This document shows, in pieces, positions 52,442 through 60,123 of a DNA stretch of 64,000 bases (the first letter of the stretch is position 1; the number at the start of each line of letters is the position of its first letter). Both the position numbers and the translations under genes were made by a program. The notes beneath the pieces were generated by a model that saw only the letters and a list, made by a program, of their open reading frames with translations, was not told where the DNA came from and did not search any database. Source of the DNA: Lactobacillus kimbladii (GTDB taxonomy: Bacteria; Bacillota; Bacilli; Lactobacillales; Lactobacillaceae); NCBI RefSeq assembly GCF_014323605.1, contig NZ_SCMB01000002.1, positions 1-64,000 on the forward strand, written 5' to 3'.

Positions 52442-52463
52442 ATTGGGATATCCGGGCTCGAAC
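52442..52463. repeat. Left attachment site core (22 bp)
   Basis: The 22-bp sequence 52442-52463 recurs without mismatch at 63052-63073 in the same orientation. On the minus strand it reads GTTCGAGCCCGGATATCCCA, like the T-loop, T-stem and acceptor strand of a tRNA 3' end. It lies about 80 bases from the integrase stop codon. Confidence 0.85.
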
Positions 52464-52540
52464 TATTAGACCCGTTATGCCTTTTATATCAGTATTTTAA
52501 ACAGGTTGCTCGGAATATGAAGTCTGATATGAAGTCGATT

Positions 52541-53692
52541 TTAGCCTTCCATATACCTTTCAAATTCTGTCACGGTTTCCTGTTCGCTTTGTTTTGTTAC
52601 ATGAGTGTAAATATCCATTGTGGTTTTTATGGATGAATGCCCAAGCCTTTTTTGTACATCCTTCATTGATGCACCAGAATCAAATAGCAGGGATGCATGA
52701 GTATGCCTAAATCCATGAACTGTAATATGTCTAAGATGGCCATGCTCACAGATGCTATTATTCCATTGTGTAGGCTGTGTTGGTTGATTAAGCTTATTTT
52801 GCCAAGTCGGGAAAATCAAGTTATTTGTACTAATAAAATTATACCCCAGTTTCAGCATTTCTTTTTGTTGACGTGTTCTCCACTCTTTTAACATACCCAT
52901 AGTCTGCTTGTCCATTTGAATGGTTCTCACACTACCACGTGTTTTTGGTGTAGAGATATAAAGTCTATTATTAATGCCCTTGCTTACCGATTTATCAACT
53001 TTTATTTTATTATGCATAAAATCTATCCTATCCCATTTTAAAGCCAATGCCTCGCCTTTACGCATCCCTGAATAGGCTAATAATCTAAAGAATACATAAT
53101 ACATAAAATTTCTTTTCTTAGCACAGCATAGAAATTGTTTTAATTCTTCCTTAGAATAAAAATTATCAAATTCCTTTGGTTGCTCAATATACTTTGGTCT
53201 TACAACTTTTTTCATTGGGTTCTTATCAATTAATTCAAGATCAACAGCATAGTCTAGCATGCGGGATGCATAACGTATATACCGCTTATAAGTTTTATGA
53301 GACACTTCAAACCATTTATTTACAGCACTTTGACACTGGAAAATGGTAAGCTTATCTATATAAATATTACCTAAGTCCTTAAGAATATGATTATCGAAAA
53401 TTCTAAGTGCGGTAGCATACGTACTTTCCTTAACCGTAGTTTCATAGGTCTTAGACCATAATTTAAACAAGTCCTTCATGGTGTAGTGCCTTTTGGTAAG
53501 TGGTTCATATTCACCATTAAGGACTTTTATTTTGTATTCATAGTATGACTTTTCTGCTGCATCCCTGGTCTTAAAGCCTTGTTTTTTTATTTGAATCGTA
53601 TGACCGGTCGTATCATTTTTACCTACATAAATATTAAATCCGTATCTACATTGACCACTAGGTGTGGTGTACTCTTTAATTTCATTATTCAT
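52541..53692 (-). CDS. int: Tyrosine recombinase (phage-type integrase), 383 aa
   Basis: Site-specific recombinase of the element. It has an N-terminal arm-binding domain (about 1-55), a SAM-like core-binding domain (about 65-165) and a catalytic domain. The catalytic set is visible: Arg in YSGMRKGEALALKW (about residue 210), HGFRHTHASLLF (about 325), GHSSIKTTMDIYTHV with the nucleophilic Tyr near 362. It is intact and lies next to the left attachment core. Direct repeats of ATATGAAGTC (about 52517-52536), just past its stop codon, could be arm-type sites. Confidence 0.95.
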   Translation of the reverse strand: MNNEIKEYTTPSGQCRYGFNIYVGKNDTTGHTIQIKKQGFKTRDAAEKSYYEYKIKVLNGEYEPLTKRHYTMKDLFKLWSKTYETTVKESTYATALRIFDNHILKDLGNIYIDKLTIFQCQSAVNKWFEVSHKTYKRYIRYASRMLDYAVDLELIDKNPMKKVVRPKYIEQPKEFDNFYSKEELKQFLCCAKKRNFMYYVFFRLLAYSGMRKGEALALKWDRIDFMHNKIKVDKSVSKGINNRLYISTPKTRGSVRTIQMDKQTMGMLKEWRTRQQKEMLKLGYNFISTNNLIFPTWQNKLNQPTQPTQWNNSICEHGHLRHITVHGFRHTHASLLFDSGASMKDVQKRLGHSSIKTTMDIYTHVTKQSEQETVTEFERYMEG

Positions 53693-53724
53693 GTTTAATT
53701 AATTCCCTTCTAAACATTAGAAGG

Positions 53725-53753
53725 CGTGCAAGTGAACTAATCTTAAATATTTA
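53725..53753 (+). repeat. Dispersed 29-bp repeat, copy 1
   Basis: CGTGCAAGTGAA-TAATCTTA followed by a nine-base A/T-rich tail; the second copy at 55706-55734 differs at about four positions. This copy lies between integrase and repressor genes, just after a TTCTAA-ACA-TTAGAA inverted repeat. Role unknown. Confidence 0.7.
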
Positions 53754-53809
53754 GCATGTGGTTATTATATTTATGCGGGTAACGTTTCGTGACGGCCTAT
53801 CTAGGGATG

Positions 53810-54802
53810 CTATTTATTACCTATAATTTCATCTCTTTCTCTTATATATTCATCAGTATCAGTCGTATCTTCTCCTCGTTCTTTCTTATAGTTTCCATAA
53901 ACTTCAATAAAATCCGAATTACTATGTTCAGCCATATAATTACGGCAATCTATATCACCTGCTTTAATTCTACTTATTAACTCATTTACAATCTTTTCAA
54001 CAAGTTCATCAGAAGATAAATTCATCATGTAAACTTGATTTTTAATATCTTGAATAAGATCTTTATCATAATCATTTTGATTAAAGCTGTCTTTTTTAAA
54101 GCCGTTAACCTCATCTCTTAATTCATTTACCAGCTTTGCGTATTCATTAATGGCCTCTTTAGCAGACGACAAATCTAAATATTTTATTTTTTGTATGGTT
54201 TTATCATGCAGTTCATTTTCATTTTTAAATTTATCTTGATAGAGCTTCCCTAATAAAGTTAGCTTATATGGAGATTGAAACTTAGCTATATATTTTTCAA
54301 CTTCACTATCAAAATAAACAATCACATCATCTTTATTACCCTTATTAATATCTTGTAGCCGTTGACTATCCAAAATATCTTTAAAATGATCTAGCCAATA
54401 TTTCTTTACCTTTTTGGTTAAAGGAAAATCTTTAGTTTCTTTCTCGTATAAAGCTCTTGGTACGGGATCATAACTTGTAAGTCTAATATATAAATTTATA
54501 TTCTTTACAAACTCATAATTGAAAGTACCTATTTGCTCTATTACATCCTTTTCAAAATAATATTCATGGACGATTTTAATTATTTCATCAGTGGTATAAG
54601 TGAAACCCTGTAAATATGGAACTGAAACTTTGAAGAAGTCTGCAAACTTTTGCCAAGTTTCTATTTTAGGTTCCCTATCTCCTCTTTCATATTTCGCCAA
54701 TGCATCAGCGGTAACAAATAAGGATTCCTGTACTTTCATTTTTTTGACTGTATCTTTTAGAGTTAATCCTTGGCTTTTTCTTAATTCTCTTAGTCTATTC
54801 AT
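53810..54802 (-). CDS. Master repressor with N-terminal XRE helix-turn-helix, 330 aa
   Basis: The N-terminal 65 residues form a Cro/C1-type HTH (LRELRKSQGLTLKDTVKKM, ALAKYERGDREPKIETWQKF). A long charged helical C-terminal region without a peptidase signature follows, so it is not a LexA/CI self-cleaving type. It is divergently oriented from the early operon, with three operator-like sites between, the layout of a satellite lysogeny repressor (Stl-like). Satellite repressors of this class are released by a helper-phage protein; here that is inference. AAGGAG ribosome site before ATG. Confidence 0.85.
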   Translation of the reverse strand: MNRLRELRKSQGLTLKDTVKKMKVQESLFVTADALAKYERGDREPKIETWQKFADFFKVSVPYLQGFTYTTDEIIKIVHEYYFEKDVIEQIGTFNYEFVKNINLYIRLTSYDPVPRALYEKETKDFPLTKKVKKYWLDHFKDILDSQRLQDINKGNKDDVIVYFDSEVEKYIAKFQSPYKLTLLGKLYQDKFKNENELHDKTIQKIKYLDLSSAKEAINEYAKLVNELRDEVNGFKKDSFNQNDYDKDLIQDIKNQVYMMNLSSDELVEKIVNELISRIKAGDIDCRNYMAEHSNSDFIEVYGNYKKERGEDTTDTDEYIRERDEIIGNK

Positions 54803-54852
54803 GATTATGTCTCCTTATAGTTACAAATAATAACACTTTATTCCAAATAATT

Positions 54853-54863
54853 ATACAAAATGT
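54853..54863. promoter_or_regulatory. Operator-like site O1
   Basis: ATACAAAATGT; one of three related partially palindromic sites (ATACA-TTT-TGTAT type) in the repressor/early-operon control region. It overlaps TATAAT (54856-54851, minus strand), the probable -10 of the repressor promoter with TTTACA 16 bases upstream. Confidence 0.7.
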
Positions 54864-54864
54864 C

Positions 54865-54893
54865 TTGATTTTGTAAAATACATTTTGTATAAT
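54865..54893 (+). promoter_or_regulatory. Rightward early promoter of the element
   Basis: TTGATT (54865-54870), 17-base spacer, TATAAT (54888-54893). It overlaps operator O2, so repressor binding would shut it off. Drives the small HTH genes and the replication gene. Confidence 0.78.
54878..54890. promoter_or_regulatory. Operator-like site O2
   Basis: ATACATTTTGTAT, same site in inverted orientation to O1; together they form an 18-bp-arm inverted repeat (54847-54864 with 54880-54897). It overlaps the -10 box of the rightward early promoter. Confidence 0.72.
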
Positions 54894-54912
54894 TATTTCT
54901 GTAAATCAAAAA

Positions 54913-54925
54913 ATACATTTTGTAT
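54913..54925. promoter_or_regulatory. Operator-like site O3
   Basis: ATACATTTTGTAT again, identical to O2, immediately upstream of the ribosome site of the first early gene. Binding here would lie downstream of the predicted transcript start. Confidence 0.7.
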
Positions 54926-54943
54926 AAAAAGGAGAATAAGTTT

Positions 54944-55123
54944 ATGACCGAGTACTTTTCATTAAAACAAGCAATGCACTACTTAGGATTTAATTCTTAC
55001 AAATCTCTAAAAGAATTGACTAATGCTGGATTACCAATTATTCAAGTTGGAAAAACTAAAAAGATTAGCAAATCTGCAATTGATGAATTTATGAATGAGC
55101 ATCAACAAACAGTTAATGATTAA
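54944..55123 (+). CDS. Small excisionase/AlpA-like DNA-binding protein, 59 aa
   Basis: First gene of the early operon. Start taken at ATG 54944 with AAGGAG upstream; an in-frame TTG at 54920 overlaps operator O3. The sequence SLKQAMHYLGFNSYKSLKEL followed by a wing (VGKTKKISKSAIDEFM) looks like the winged HTH of excisionases and AlpA regulators. It may act as directionality factor for the integrase or as early activator. Confidence 0.75.
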   Translation: MTEYFSLKQAMHYLGFNSYKSLKELTNAGLPIIQVGKTKKISKSAIDEFMNEHQQTVND

Positions 55124-55134
55124 GGAGAAAATCT

Positions 55135-55386
55135 ATGGAAAGAAAAATCAAAGTAACTAGTGAATTCGACAATAAGTTTATTCAAATAGCAACAGAAAGC
55201 TTGGATATTTTTTATTGTCTGACTATCCTTTCAGACAAAATAACTGAAATAGAAAGTCCTAGCGACTTAACACTAAATCAGTTAAACGAAATATCTGCTT
55301 TAACAAATGTAATTAAGAGTTTTACTAAGCGTTACAGCGACTTAGTAAATAATTCATACACGCTAATTTATCGTGGAGAGGAATAA
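55135..55386 (+). CDS. Hypothetical early protein, 83 aa
   Basis: Soluble, mostly helical, no recognised motif (IQIATESLDIFYCLTILSDK, LNQLNEISALTNVIKSFTKR). AAGGAG ribosome site; lies 11 bases after the AlpA-like gene and 3 bases before the next, so part of the early operon. Confidence 0.7.
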   Translation: MERKIKVTSEFDNKFIQIATESLDIFYCLTILSDKITEIESPSDLTLNQLNEISALTNVIKSFTKRYSDLVNNSYTLIYRGEE

Positions 55387-55389
55387 ATC

Positions 55390-55656
55390 ATGGAATTTAA
55401 ATTAGACCAAGAACAAAAAACAGACCTGCAAAACTATGTTTGTGGTCTGATTAAAGACAGTATTAAAAAAGCAGCATCCCCTCAGCAGCCATATTTAAAC
55501 CGTGTAGAGATTGCAAAGTACTTTGGTGTAGCTCCATCTACTATAACTTATTGGGCCTCTCTGGGCATGCCAGTGGCTATCATTGATGGTCGCAAACTAT
55601 ATGGTAAGCAATCCATCACTAAATGGATTCAGAGCAAAGAAAAAACCGTTTCTTAG
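55390..55656 (+). CDS. Winged helix-turn-helix protein, 88 aa
   Basis: The C-terminal half is a MerR/excisionase-type HTH: NRVEIAKYFGVAPSTITYWA followed by a wing (AIIDGRKLYGKQSITKWIQ). The N-terminal half is a short charged helix. Second candidate excisionase of the element, or a replication-associated DNA-binding protein. GAGAGGAA ribosome site. A weak inverted repeat (ACCGTTTCTT/AAGAAAACGGT) straddles its stop codon. Confidence 0.75.
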   Translation: MEFKLDQEQKTDLQNYVCGLIKDSIKKAASPQQPYLNRVEIAKYFGVAPSTITYWASLGMPVAIIDGRKLYGKQSITKWIQSKEKTVS

Positions 55657-55705
55657 ACAACCACGAAAAAGAAAACGGTATTTAAGTAATTATAACATCT
55701 AGAAA

Positions 55706-55734
55706 CGTGCAAGTGAATTAATCTTAGGTGTTTA
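55706..55734 (+). repeat. Dispersed 29-bp repeat, copy 2
   Basis: CGTGCAAGTGAATTAATCTT plus a short tail; partner at 53725-53753. It lies upstream of a small ORF and the replication gene, in the same orientation as copy 1. Confidence 0.7.
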
Positions 55735-55753
55735 ACTGAAAAGGAAATAAATT

Positions 55754-55870
55754 ATGAGTCAAGACAACGAAGAATTAATCAAATGTTTAAATGAAATAAA
55801 CCAAAGTCTGAAAGATATAAATAGCTCACTTAAAAGTCTGAAAATTATAACAGCTTGTGTCGATTATTAA
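55754..55870 (+). CDS. Very small protein, 38 aa
   Basis: ATG with an AAAGGAAAT ribosome site; the product is one amphipathic helix with heptad-like spacing (EELIKCLNEINQSLKDINSS) and a short tail ending CVDY. It lies between the HTH gene and the replication gene. Function unknown; a helical peptide partner is possible. Confidence 0.55.
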   Translation: MSQDNEELIKCLNEINQSLKDINSSLKSLKIITACVDY

Positions 55871-55900
55871 TACAGTATTCTAGAAAGAGAGGTTTCAAAT

Positions 55901-57340
55901 TTGTCTGATAATAAACCACGAGCAATTACCATAGACCCTAAGTTAAAGGAAAAATATGAACAATTAATCAACAAAACCGTTTGTTGGATAATAATTGATA
56001 AGGATGGCAAACCTAAAGTCAATATTTCTGAATTAGGTAATACTATTCTCAAAGCACACGATTGCATTATCGTTGAGAATGGCAATAAAGACGATTTTTA
56101 CGAGTATAACAAAGCTAAAGGGTACTGGGAGCTTAGGAACATTAAAAGCATTAAGAGCGCCATTACAAAGCTTTTAAACAGTCATAACATGTGGACTGAT
56201 CGAGTGGCCAGGGATGCTTTTCACTTTGTTAGTGACAGCATTAAACGAGTTAAATGGATAGATACATTTGGTAAAAAACAAGGTAACTACTTTAACTTTA
56301 AAAATGGTATTTGGAATTGGGATGATTTCAAATTGCAAGAGCATTCGCCTAAGTACTATTTCAAATCATGTGTTGATTATGACCTGGTGGTTGCTGATAA
56401 ATATCCGAACGCACAAGCCGTTATAAATAGTTGGAAAAATAAAAATAGTTGGTTAGAAACAGAGAAATGGTTAGCACTTTCAGTAGGTGAAAACATGCAA
56501 TCATTGATGGAATTCATAGGTTACATATTTTATCCAAGTTATGAACCAATTCAATTATTCGTTATCCTGTTAAGTCCAGGTGGTGACGGTAAAACCACCT
56601 TTATGAACCACCTAACCACCCTTGTAGGCAATGAAAATACTTCTTTTGTTTCTTTAATTGATTTAGCAGACAAGCGTCCTAATAATTTTAGTCATTCAGA
56701 ATTATACAATAAGTATCTAAATGAATATGACGATATATCAAACGCGTACATCCCTGATACTACTGTTTTACAGAAGTTAACCGGTGGCAGTTCAATAACT
56801 GCACCAGTTAAAAATAGGCCAGGTATTACATTATTTAATTATGCTAAATTACTATTTGCATCTAATGACTTGCCTAGTTTTAGTAATACAACCAATGCAT
56901 TCTTACGCCGAATTAATGTAATTAAGTTCTTTAAAATAAACAACTTTAAACAGACTATAGATATGAAAAAAGTTAACAAAGAACGTGGTGAGTTTGTTTA
57001 CAAATGTATGGTCTTAGCCAGGGATGCAATGAAAAGAAAAGAAATCAAACAAACTGAGTCAATTATTGCACAGAGAAACAATTGGATAGAAGATAACGAC
57101 CCCATAAAGCAATTTATTAATGAAGATTGTACCTCAGCTCCAACGGAAGAAGTTGATGAACATGATTTATACAGTGCCTATAAAGTTTGGTGTATTAAAT
57201 ATAATTTCAAACCAGTTAGCAAAACAAAATTCAAGAAAGAGCTTGAGAACAAAGGAATTTTTAGAAGTGTTGAAAACAAGCGTATTGATGGAGAAAAACG
57301 AAAAAGGCGGTATTTTTATAAAGGTATCAGCTTAAATTAA
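55901..57340 (+). CDS. Satellite replication protein: D5-type SF3 helicase, 479 aa
   Basis: Resembles the helicase half of P4/PICI primase-helicases. SF3 motifs: Walker A LLSPGGDGKTTFMNHL (about 225-240), Walker B-like LNEYDDI, motif C LLFASNDLPSF and the arginine finger NAFLRRINVIKFF. A D5-N-like region lies before the ATPase core and a winged C-terminal DNA-binding tail after it. No primase catalytic domain is evident, so it may rely on host primase. It starts at TTG 55901 after AGAGAGG. A terminator and an iteron-flanked AT-rich segment follow, consistent with an initiator acting on the adjacent origin. Confidence 0.87.
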   Translation: MSDNKPRAITIDPKLKEKYEQLINKTVCWIIIDKDGKPKVNISELGNTILKAHDCIIVENGNKDDFYEYNKAKGYWELRNIKSIKSAITKLLNSHNMWTDRVARDAFHFVSDSIKRVKWIDTFGKKQGNYFNFKNGIWNWDDFKLQEHSPKYYFKSCVDYDLVVADKYPNAQAVINSWKNKNSWLETEKWLALSVGENMQSLMEFIGYIFYPSYEPIQLFVILLSPGGDGKTTFMNHLTTLVGNENTSFVSLIDLADKRPNNFSHSELYNKYLNEYDDISNAYIPDTTVLQKLTGGSSITAPVKNRPGITLFNYAKLLFASNDLPSFSNTTNAFLRRINVIKFFKINNFKQTIDMKKVNKERGEFVYKCMVLARDAMKRKEIKQTESIIAQRNNWIEDNDPIKQFINEDCTSAPTEEVDEHDLYSAYKVWCIKYNFKPVSKTKFKKELENKGIFRSVENKRIDGEKRKRRYFYKGISLN

Positions 57341-57344
57341 AGAC

Positions 57345-57694
57345 AGGTACAAACCACAGACTTTCAATAAACCCTTATGAGAGTAGCCACGGTGCAAATG
57401 GAACTTTCAAGGTTCAGATAAAAAACATGCCTAACTCGTTGAGAGAGTAAGTAAGGTACTAGTGGTACACTCTTTTTTAAAATAAATAAAATAATATATA
57501 TATATATATATTGGACTACATACCCCTATATACAATCTCTATCAAGCTCAAAAAAAGTGTACATTTTGTGCCAAGCATACAGGCTGTAGGTTAGAGGGGT
57601 ATTTCCCGATTTGTACCAAATGTACCACGTCCGCCAAAAAGTTAGTATACAAAGGATTTGTTGAATCAGTTATTTGTGCCATGCCTTTGTACCA
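57345..57694. other. Candidate replication origin of the element (iterons flanking an AT-rich core)
   Basis: On the right are five direct copies of TTTGTRCCA (57565-57573, 57610-57618, 57620-57627 shortened, 57673-57681, 57686-57694). On the left are inverted copies GGTACAAA (57345-57352) and GGTGCAAA (57391-57398). Between them lies an AT-only core, 57473-57512, containing an (AT)n run. Iterons on both sides of an AT-rich segment beside the initiator gene is the known plan of SaPI/P4-type origins. Function is inferred. Confidence 0.7.
57443..57478 (+). terminator. Terminator after the replication gene
   Basis: GAGAGT (57443-57448) with ACTCT (57469-57473), enclosing GGTAC/GGTAC repeats, followed by TTTTTT. 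It lies inside the candidate origin region. Confidence 0.6.
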
Positions 57695-57726
57695 TATCAC
57701 ACGTATTAAGCAAAGGAATTAAATTT

Positions 57727-58032
57727 ATGTATTACTCACTTGAAGACTTAAACAACTTCGATAAATTAAATTTTGTTATGCAGATTGAAAGAAAGTCTGG
57801 TAAGCAAGCCGCAATTCATTTCTGTGATTGTATGACATTAATTTTAAATAAGGCAAAGCATAACAATTACTTTGATGAAATGAACGATAAGCTAAGTTGG
57901 TCAAGAATAGCCGTTGAACATGATGGTACCCCTACACTATTCTGTGGTTCCTTTTCAACTAAGACATTTTATATCTATACCATCAAAGATAATCAAGTTA
58001 AACGTGAGCTCAAGCTACTAGTAAATGACTAA
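57727..58032 (+). CDS. Hypothetical protein, 101 aa
   Basis: Start at ATG 57727 with AAAGGAATT upstream; a longer frame from 57658 would run through the iterons. Soluble, alpha/beta-looking, three cysteines (AAIHFCDCMTLIL, FCGSFSTKTFYIYTI). No family recognised. Lies just right of the candidate origin, with its own terminator at 58115. Confidence 0.65.
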   Translation: MYYSLEDLNNFDKLNFVMQIERKSGKQAAIHFCDCMTLILNKAKHNNYFDEMNDKLSWSRIAVEHDGTPTLFCGSFSTKTFYIYTIKDNQVKRELKLLVND

Positions 58033-58114
58033 TTACAGCCGTTTATGTTAATAAATGGTAACGCTAATACATATCGTTTTTAGTTATCCTCATTTCAATA
58101 TACTCACTTAAACT

Positions 58115-58140
58115 AAACTAGCTTTAATGGCTAGTTTTTT
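58115..58140 (+). terminator. Terminator after the 101-aa gene
   Basis: AAACTAGC and GCTAGTTT across a 7-base loop, followed by TTT at the end of a TTTTTT run. Confidence 0.8.
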
Positions 58141-58166
58141 GTATTATTTTTTATGAGGTGAATGTA

Positions 58167-58900
58167 ATGAAGAACTGGTTTAAAGAATATTGGGTGTATG
58201 TTGCCATAGCTATATTTGGAGGAATTATAGGTACTGCACTTAGTTTAACTATATGGCACCAAAATAACATAGGTACACTTGCAGATTGGTAAGTGGCATC
58301 GGATCTGTGGTAGCTATTGTATTTGCATATTGGCAAATTGATGAGCAAAGAAAAGAATATGAGGAAGATAGAAATTATGAAAAAGAAAAAGAAAAATTCA
58401 GCAATAGAGCATATTTCGGAATAACATACGGTAATTATGTTATTGAAGGAGAAGAAATTGTCTATAATTGGAATTATTGTATTTCAGAAAATTTTTTTGA
58501 TTATAATTCTGATAGAAAAATCTTTTTTGTAAATGAGACAATGACGGGAAATAGTTTAATTATAGTTAAAAATTATAGTAGTGCTAATGCTATAAATTGC
58601 CTTTTAAAAGTTGAATACAATGATAATTCATCTGATACTTTTGATTTTGAAAATTTGCAACCAGGTGATAAAAAAACTATTATACCTAACAAATTAATAG
58701 ATAAGCCTTCGTCACATATCCCACAACTAATAAATAGTATAGAAATTCATTTTGATTCTATTCGTAACGAACACTTCGTTCAGCGCTGGGATAAAAAAGG
58801 AATGAATAATATGCTGGATCTTTCTGATTCTGAAATTAATGATGCAGAAAAAGAAAATAATTTTCATAAAGGTTCATATTATTGTTTAACAGAGACTTAA
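58167..58900 (+). pseudogene. Membrane-anchored hypothetical protein, split by a frameshift
   Basis: The first frame (58167-58292, 41 aa) starts at an ATG with a GAGGTG ribosome site and encodes a membrane helix (YVAIAIFGGIIGTALSLTIW) ending LADW-stop. The second frame (58286-58900, 204 aa, TTG-initiated) continues the sequence as VSGIGSVVAIVFAYWQI, a second membrane helix, then a charged segment and a soluble domain. One missing G in TGGG would explain the break; restored, it reads ADWVSGIGSVVAI. The TTG overlaps the TAA, so translational coupling could still give both parts. Possible accessory (phage-interference) gene of the satellite; function unknown. Confidence 0.7.
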
Positions 58901-58990
58901 ATACCATGACGGCCTGCTAAAAAGATTATAGAGTTTAGTGCCATGTTGCTAAAACCAATTATGAATACCAGGTAAGATTGAAGACTAAAC

Positions 58991-59040
58991 AAAGACACAT
59001 AAATGTCGATATAAAGGACATAAATGTGTCTTTTTGTTTG
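58991..59040 (+). terminator. Strong terminator after the split membrane gene
   Basis: AAAGACACAT-AA-ATGTC pairs with GACAT-AA-ATGTGTCTTT, giving a 15-bp stem with one small internal loop, followed by TTTTTG. Confidence 0.9.
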
Positions 59041-59111
59041 CTCTTATTAATAAGATACTGATTGGCTTATTGTCTAGGATTTATATTTGTATTCGAAAGG
59101 GAGTTAGATAA

Positions 59112-59270
59112 ACGTTTAATAATATTTGGAATGCACTATCAAATAGCGTGTGGCCATTCACGGTTGCAGTATTTAATCTCTGGGCAATTGGCAAGGTCGG
59201 TGGTTTCTTTATTTCTATAACTATCCGAGTTCTTGCTGATAGTTATCACGACATGCATCCCTTGGATTAG
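59112..59270 (+). pseudogene. Small membrane peptide ORF whose start codon is ACG
   Basis: An open frame of 52 residues (FNNIWNALSNSVWPFTVAVF, then FFISITIRVLADSYHD) ends at TAG 59270. It is preceded by a GAAAGGGAG ribosome-site-like box, but the codon at the expected start is ACG. Most likely an ATG has mutated. One membrane helix. Family not recognised. Confidence 0.4.
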
Positions 59271-59311
59271 TGGTGATCCGTATACCACCGTTCTCTACCC
59301 TGATAATAATT

Positions 59312-59406
59312 GACCCCCGCCCCCAATATCGTTAGTCCAGGAGCCGCAACAAGTGGTGTTCGCTTGCGTGACAGACCTTTTTTTAATTTTTTTGAAAGGG
59401 GGGGTC
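59312..59406. repeat. C-run/G-run bracketed segment, copy 1 (possible packaging site)
   Basis: GACCCCCGCCCCC at the left is complementary to GGGGGGGTC at the right. Between them lie GGAGCCGCAACAAGTGG, TTCGCTTGCGTGACA and T-runs. It sits directly upstream of the terminase-like remnant. Copies with the same layout occur at 59878-59967 and 61463-61551. Confidence 0.55.
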
Positions 59407-59410
59407 TACT

Positions 59411-59640
59411 ATGACAAAGGTTAATTTAACGGCATCTGAGGTGCCTGAAAGTGCATCAAAGGGGCTTAATAATTATGGGAAAAAGCAAAACCTTATTTAG
59501 AGAAAATAACTAAGTCCTTAACACTTTTATAGATAAGTGATTATGCTAACAAAAGCTAACCATATTTGTGATTTACTTACCTGTGTACCCAAAACAGGTA
59601 TGCAGCTTATAGCATTGCAAAGAATGACAGACTTTTTCAT
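59411..59640 (+). pseudogene. Decayed gene resembling a phage terminase small subunit
   Basis: ATG 59411 with an AAAGGGGGG ribosome site opens MTKVNLTASEVPESASKGLN, which stops after 29 codons. A shifted frame continues as KAKPYLEKITKSLTLL and after a stop and another shift as RYAAYSIAKNDRLFH. Start context, a K-PYLEKI-like segment and an AAYSIA-like segment resemble P27-type terminase small subunits, the gene by which satellites redirect packaging. The identification is tentative and rests on fragments. Confidence 0.4.
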
Positions 59641-59685
59641 ACAATGAATAATACAAGTCATGAGTGTATTAGCTGCAAAATTTTC

Positions 59686-59711
59686 GTGTGCACTTTGCGC
59701 ACCCTTTTTTT
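59686..59711 (+). terminator. Terminator after the terminase-like remnant
   Basis: GTGTGC and GCGCAC (one wobble) across a 5-base loop, followed by CCTTTTTTT. Confidence 0.65.
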
Positions 59712-59877
59712 AATTGCATTAATCCCTATAAAACGGTCTTTGTAGCTATTATCTTTACACCCTAATTGTTGGAAAATGTTGGAATCTTTTATTTTCAACA
59801 CTCGTGGCTAAGCGTGCAGCATTACCACTACCAGGGATGCAGAGGCACCGATTCAGTGCTGCAGCTATAATTTTATA

Positions 59878-59967
59878 GCCCCTCCTATTTTCGCCACAGA
59901 AGAGCCGCTACAGTGTCATTTCCTTGCATGATACAACAATTTTTCAAACTTTTTTAATAGGGGAGTC
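59878..59967. repeat. C-run/G-run bracketed segment, copy 2
   Basis: GCCCCTCCTATT at the left is complementary to AATAGGGGAGTC at the right. The interior AGAGCCGCTACAGTG, TTCCTTGCATGATACA and T-runs align with copy 1 (59312-59406) by eye. No terminase-like ORF follows this copy. Confidence 0.5.
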
Positions 59968-60123
59968 TAAGAACACTAAACATTAATATATCAAGCTTAA
60001 AAGCTTTTGTTTAACCATTGAAATACCTTAAGGATTACGGAAAGATATAGCTATTTAAACAAGTAATTAAAAAAGCCTCCCAGGCGGTGGCTTTCTAATT
60101 TATTATTGTATGAATAAGTTTAA

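Noticed and set aside
57480-57515. (AT)n run as a simple microsatellite
   Set aside because: Its place between two sets of iterons makes an origin core a better explanation.
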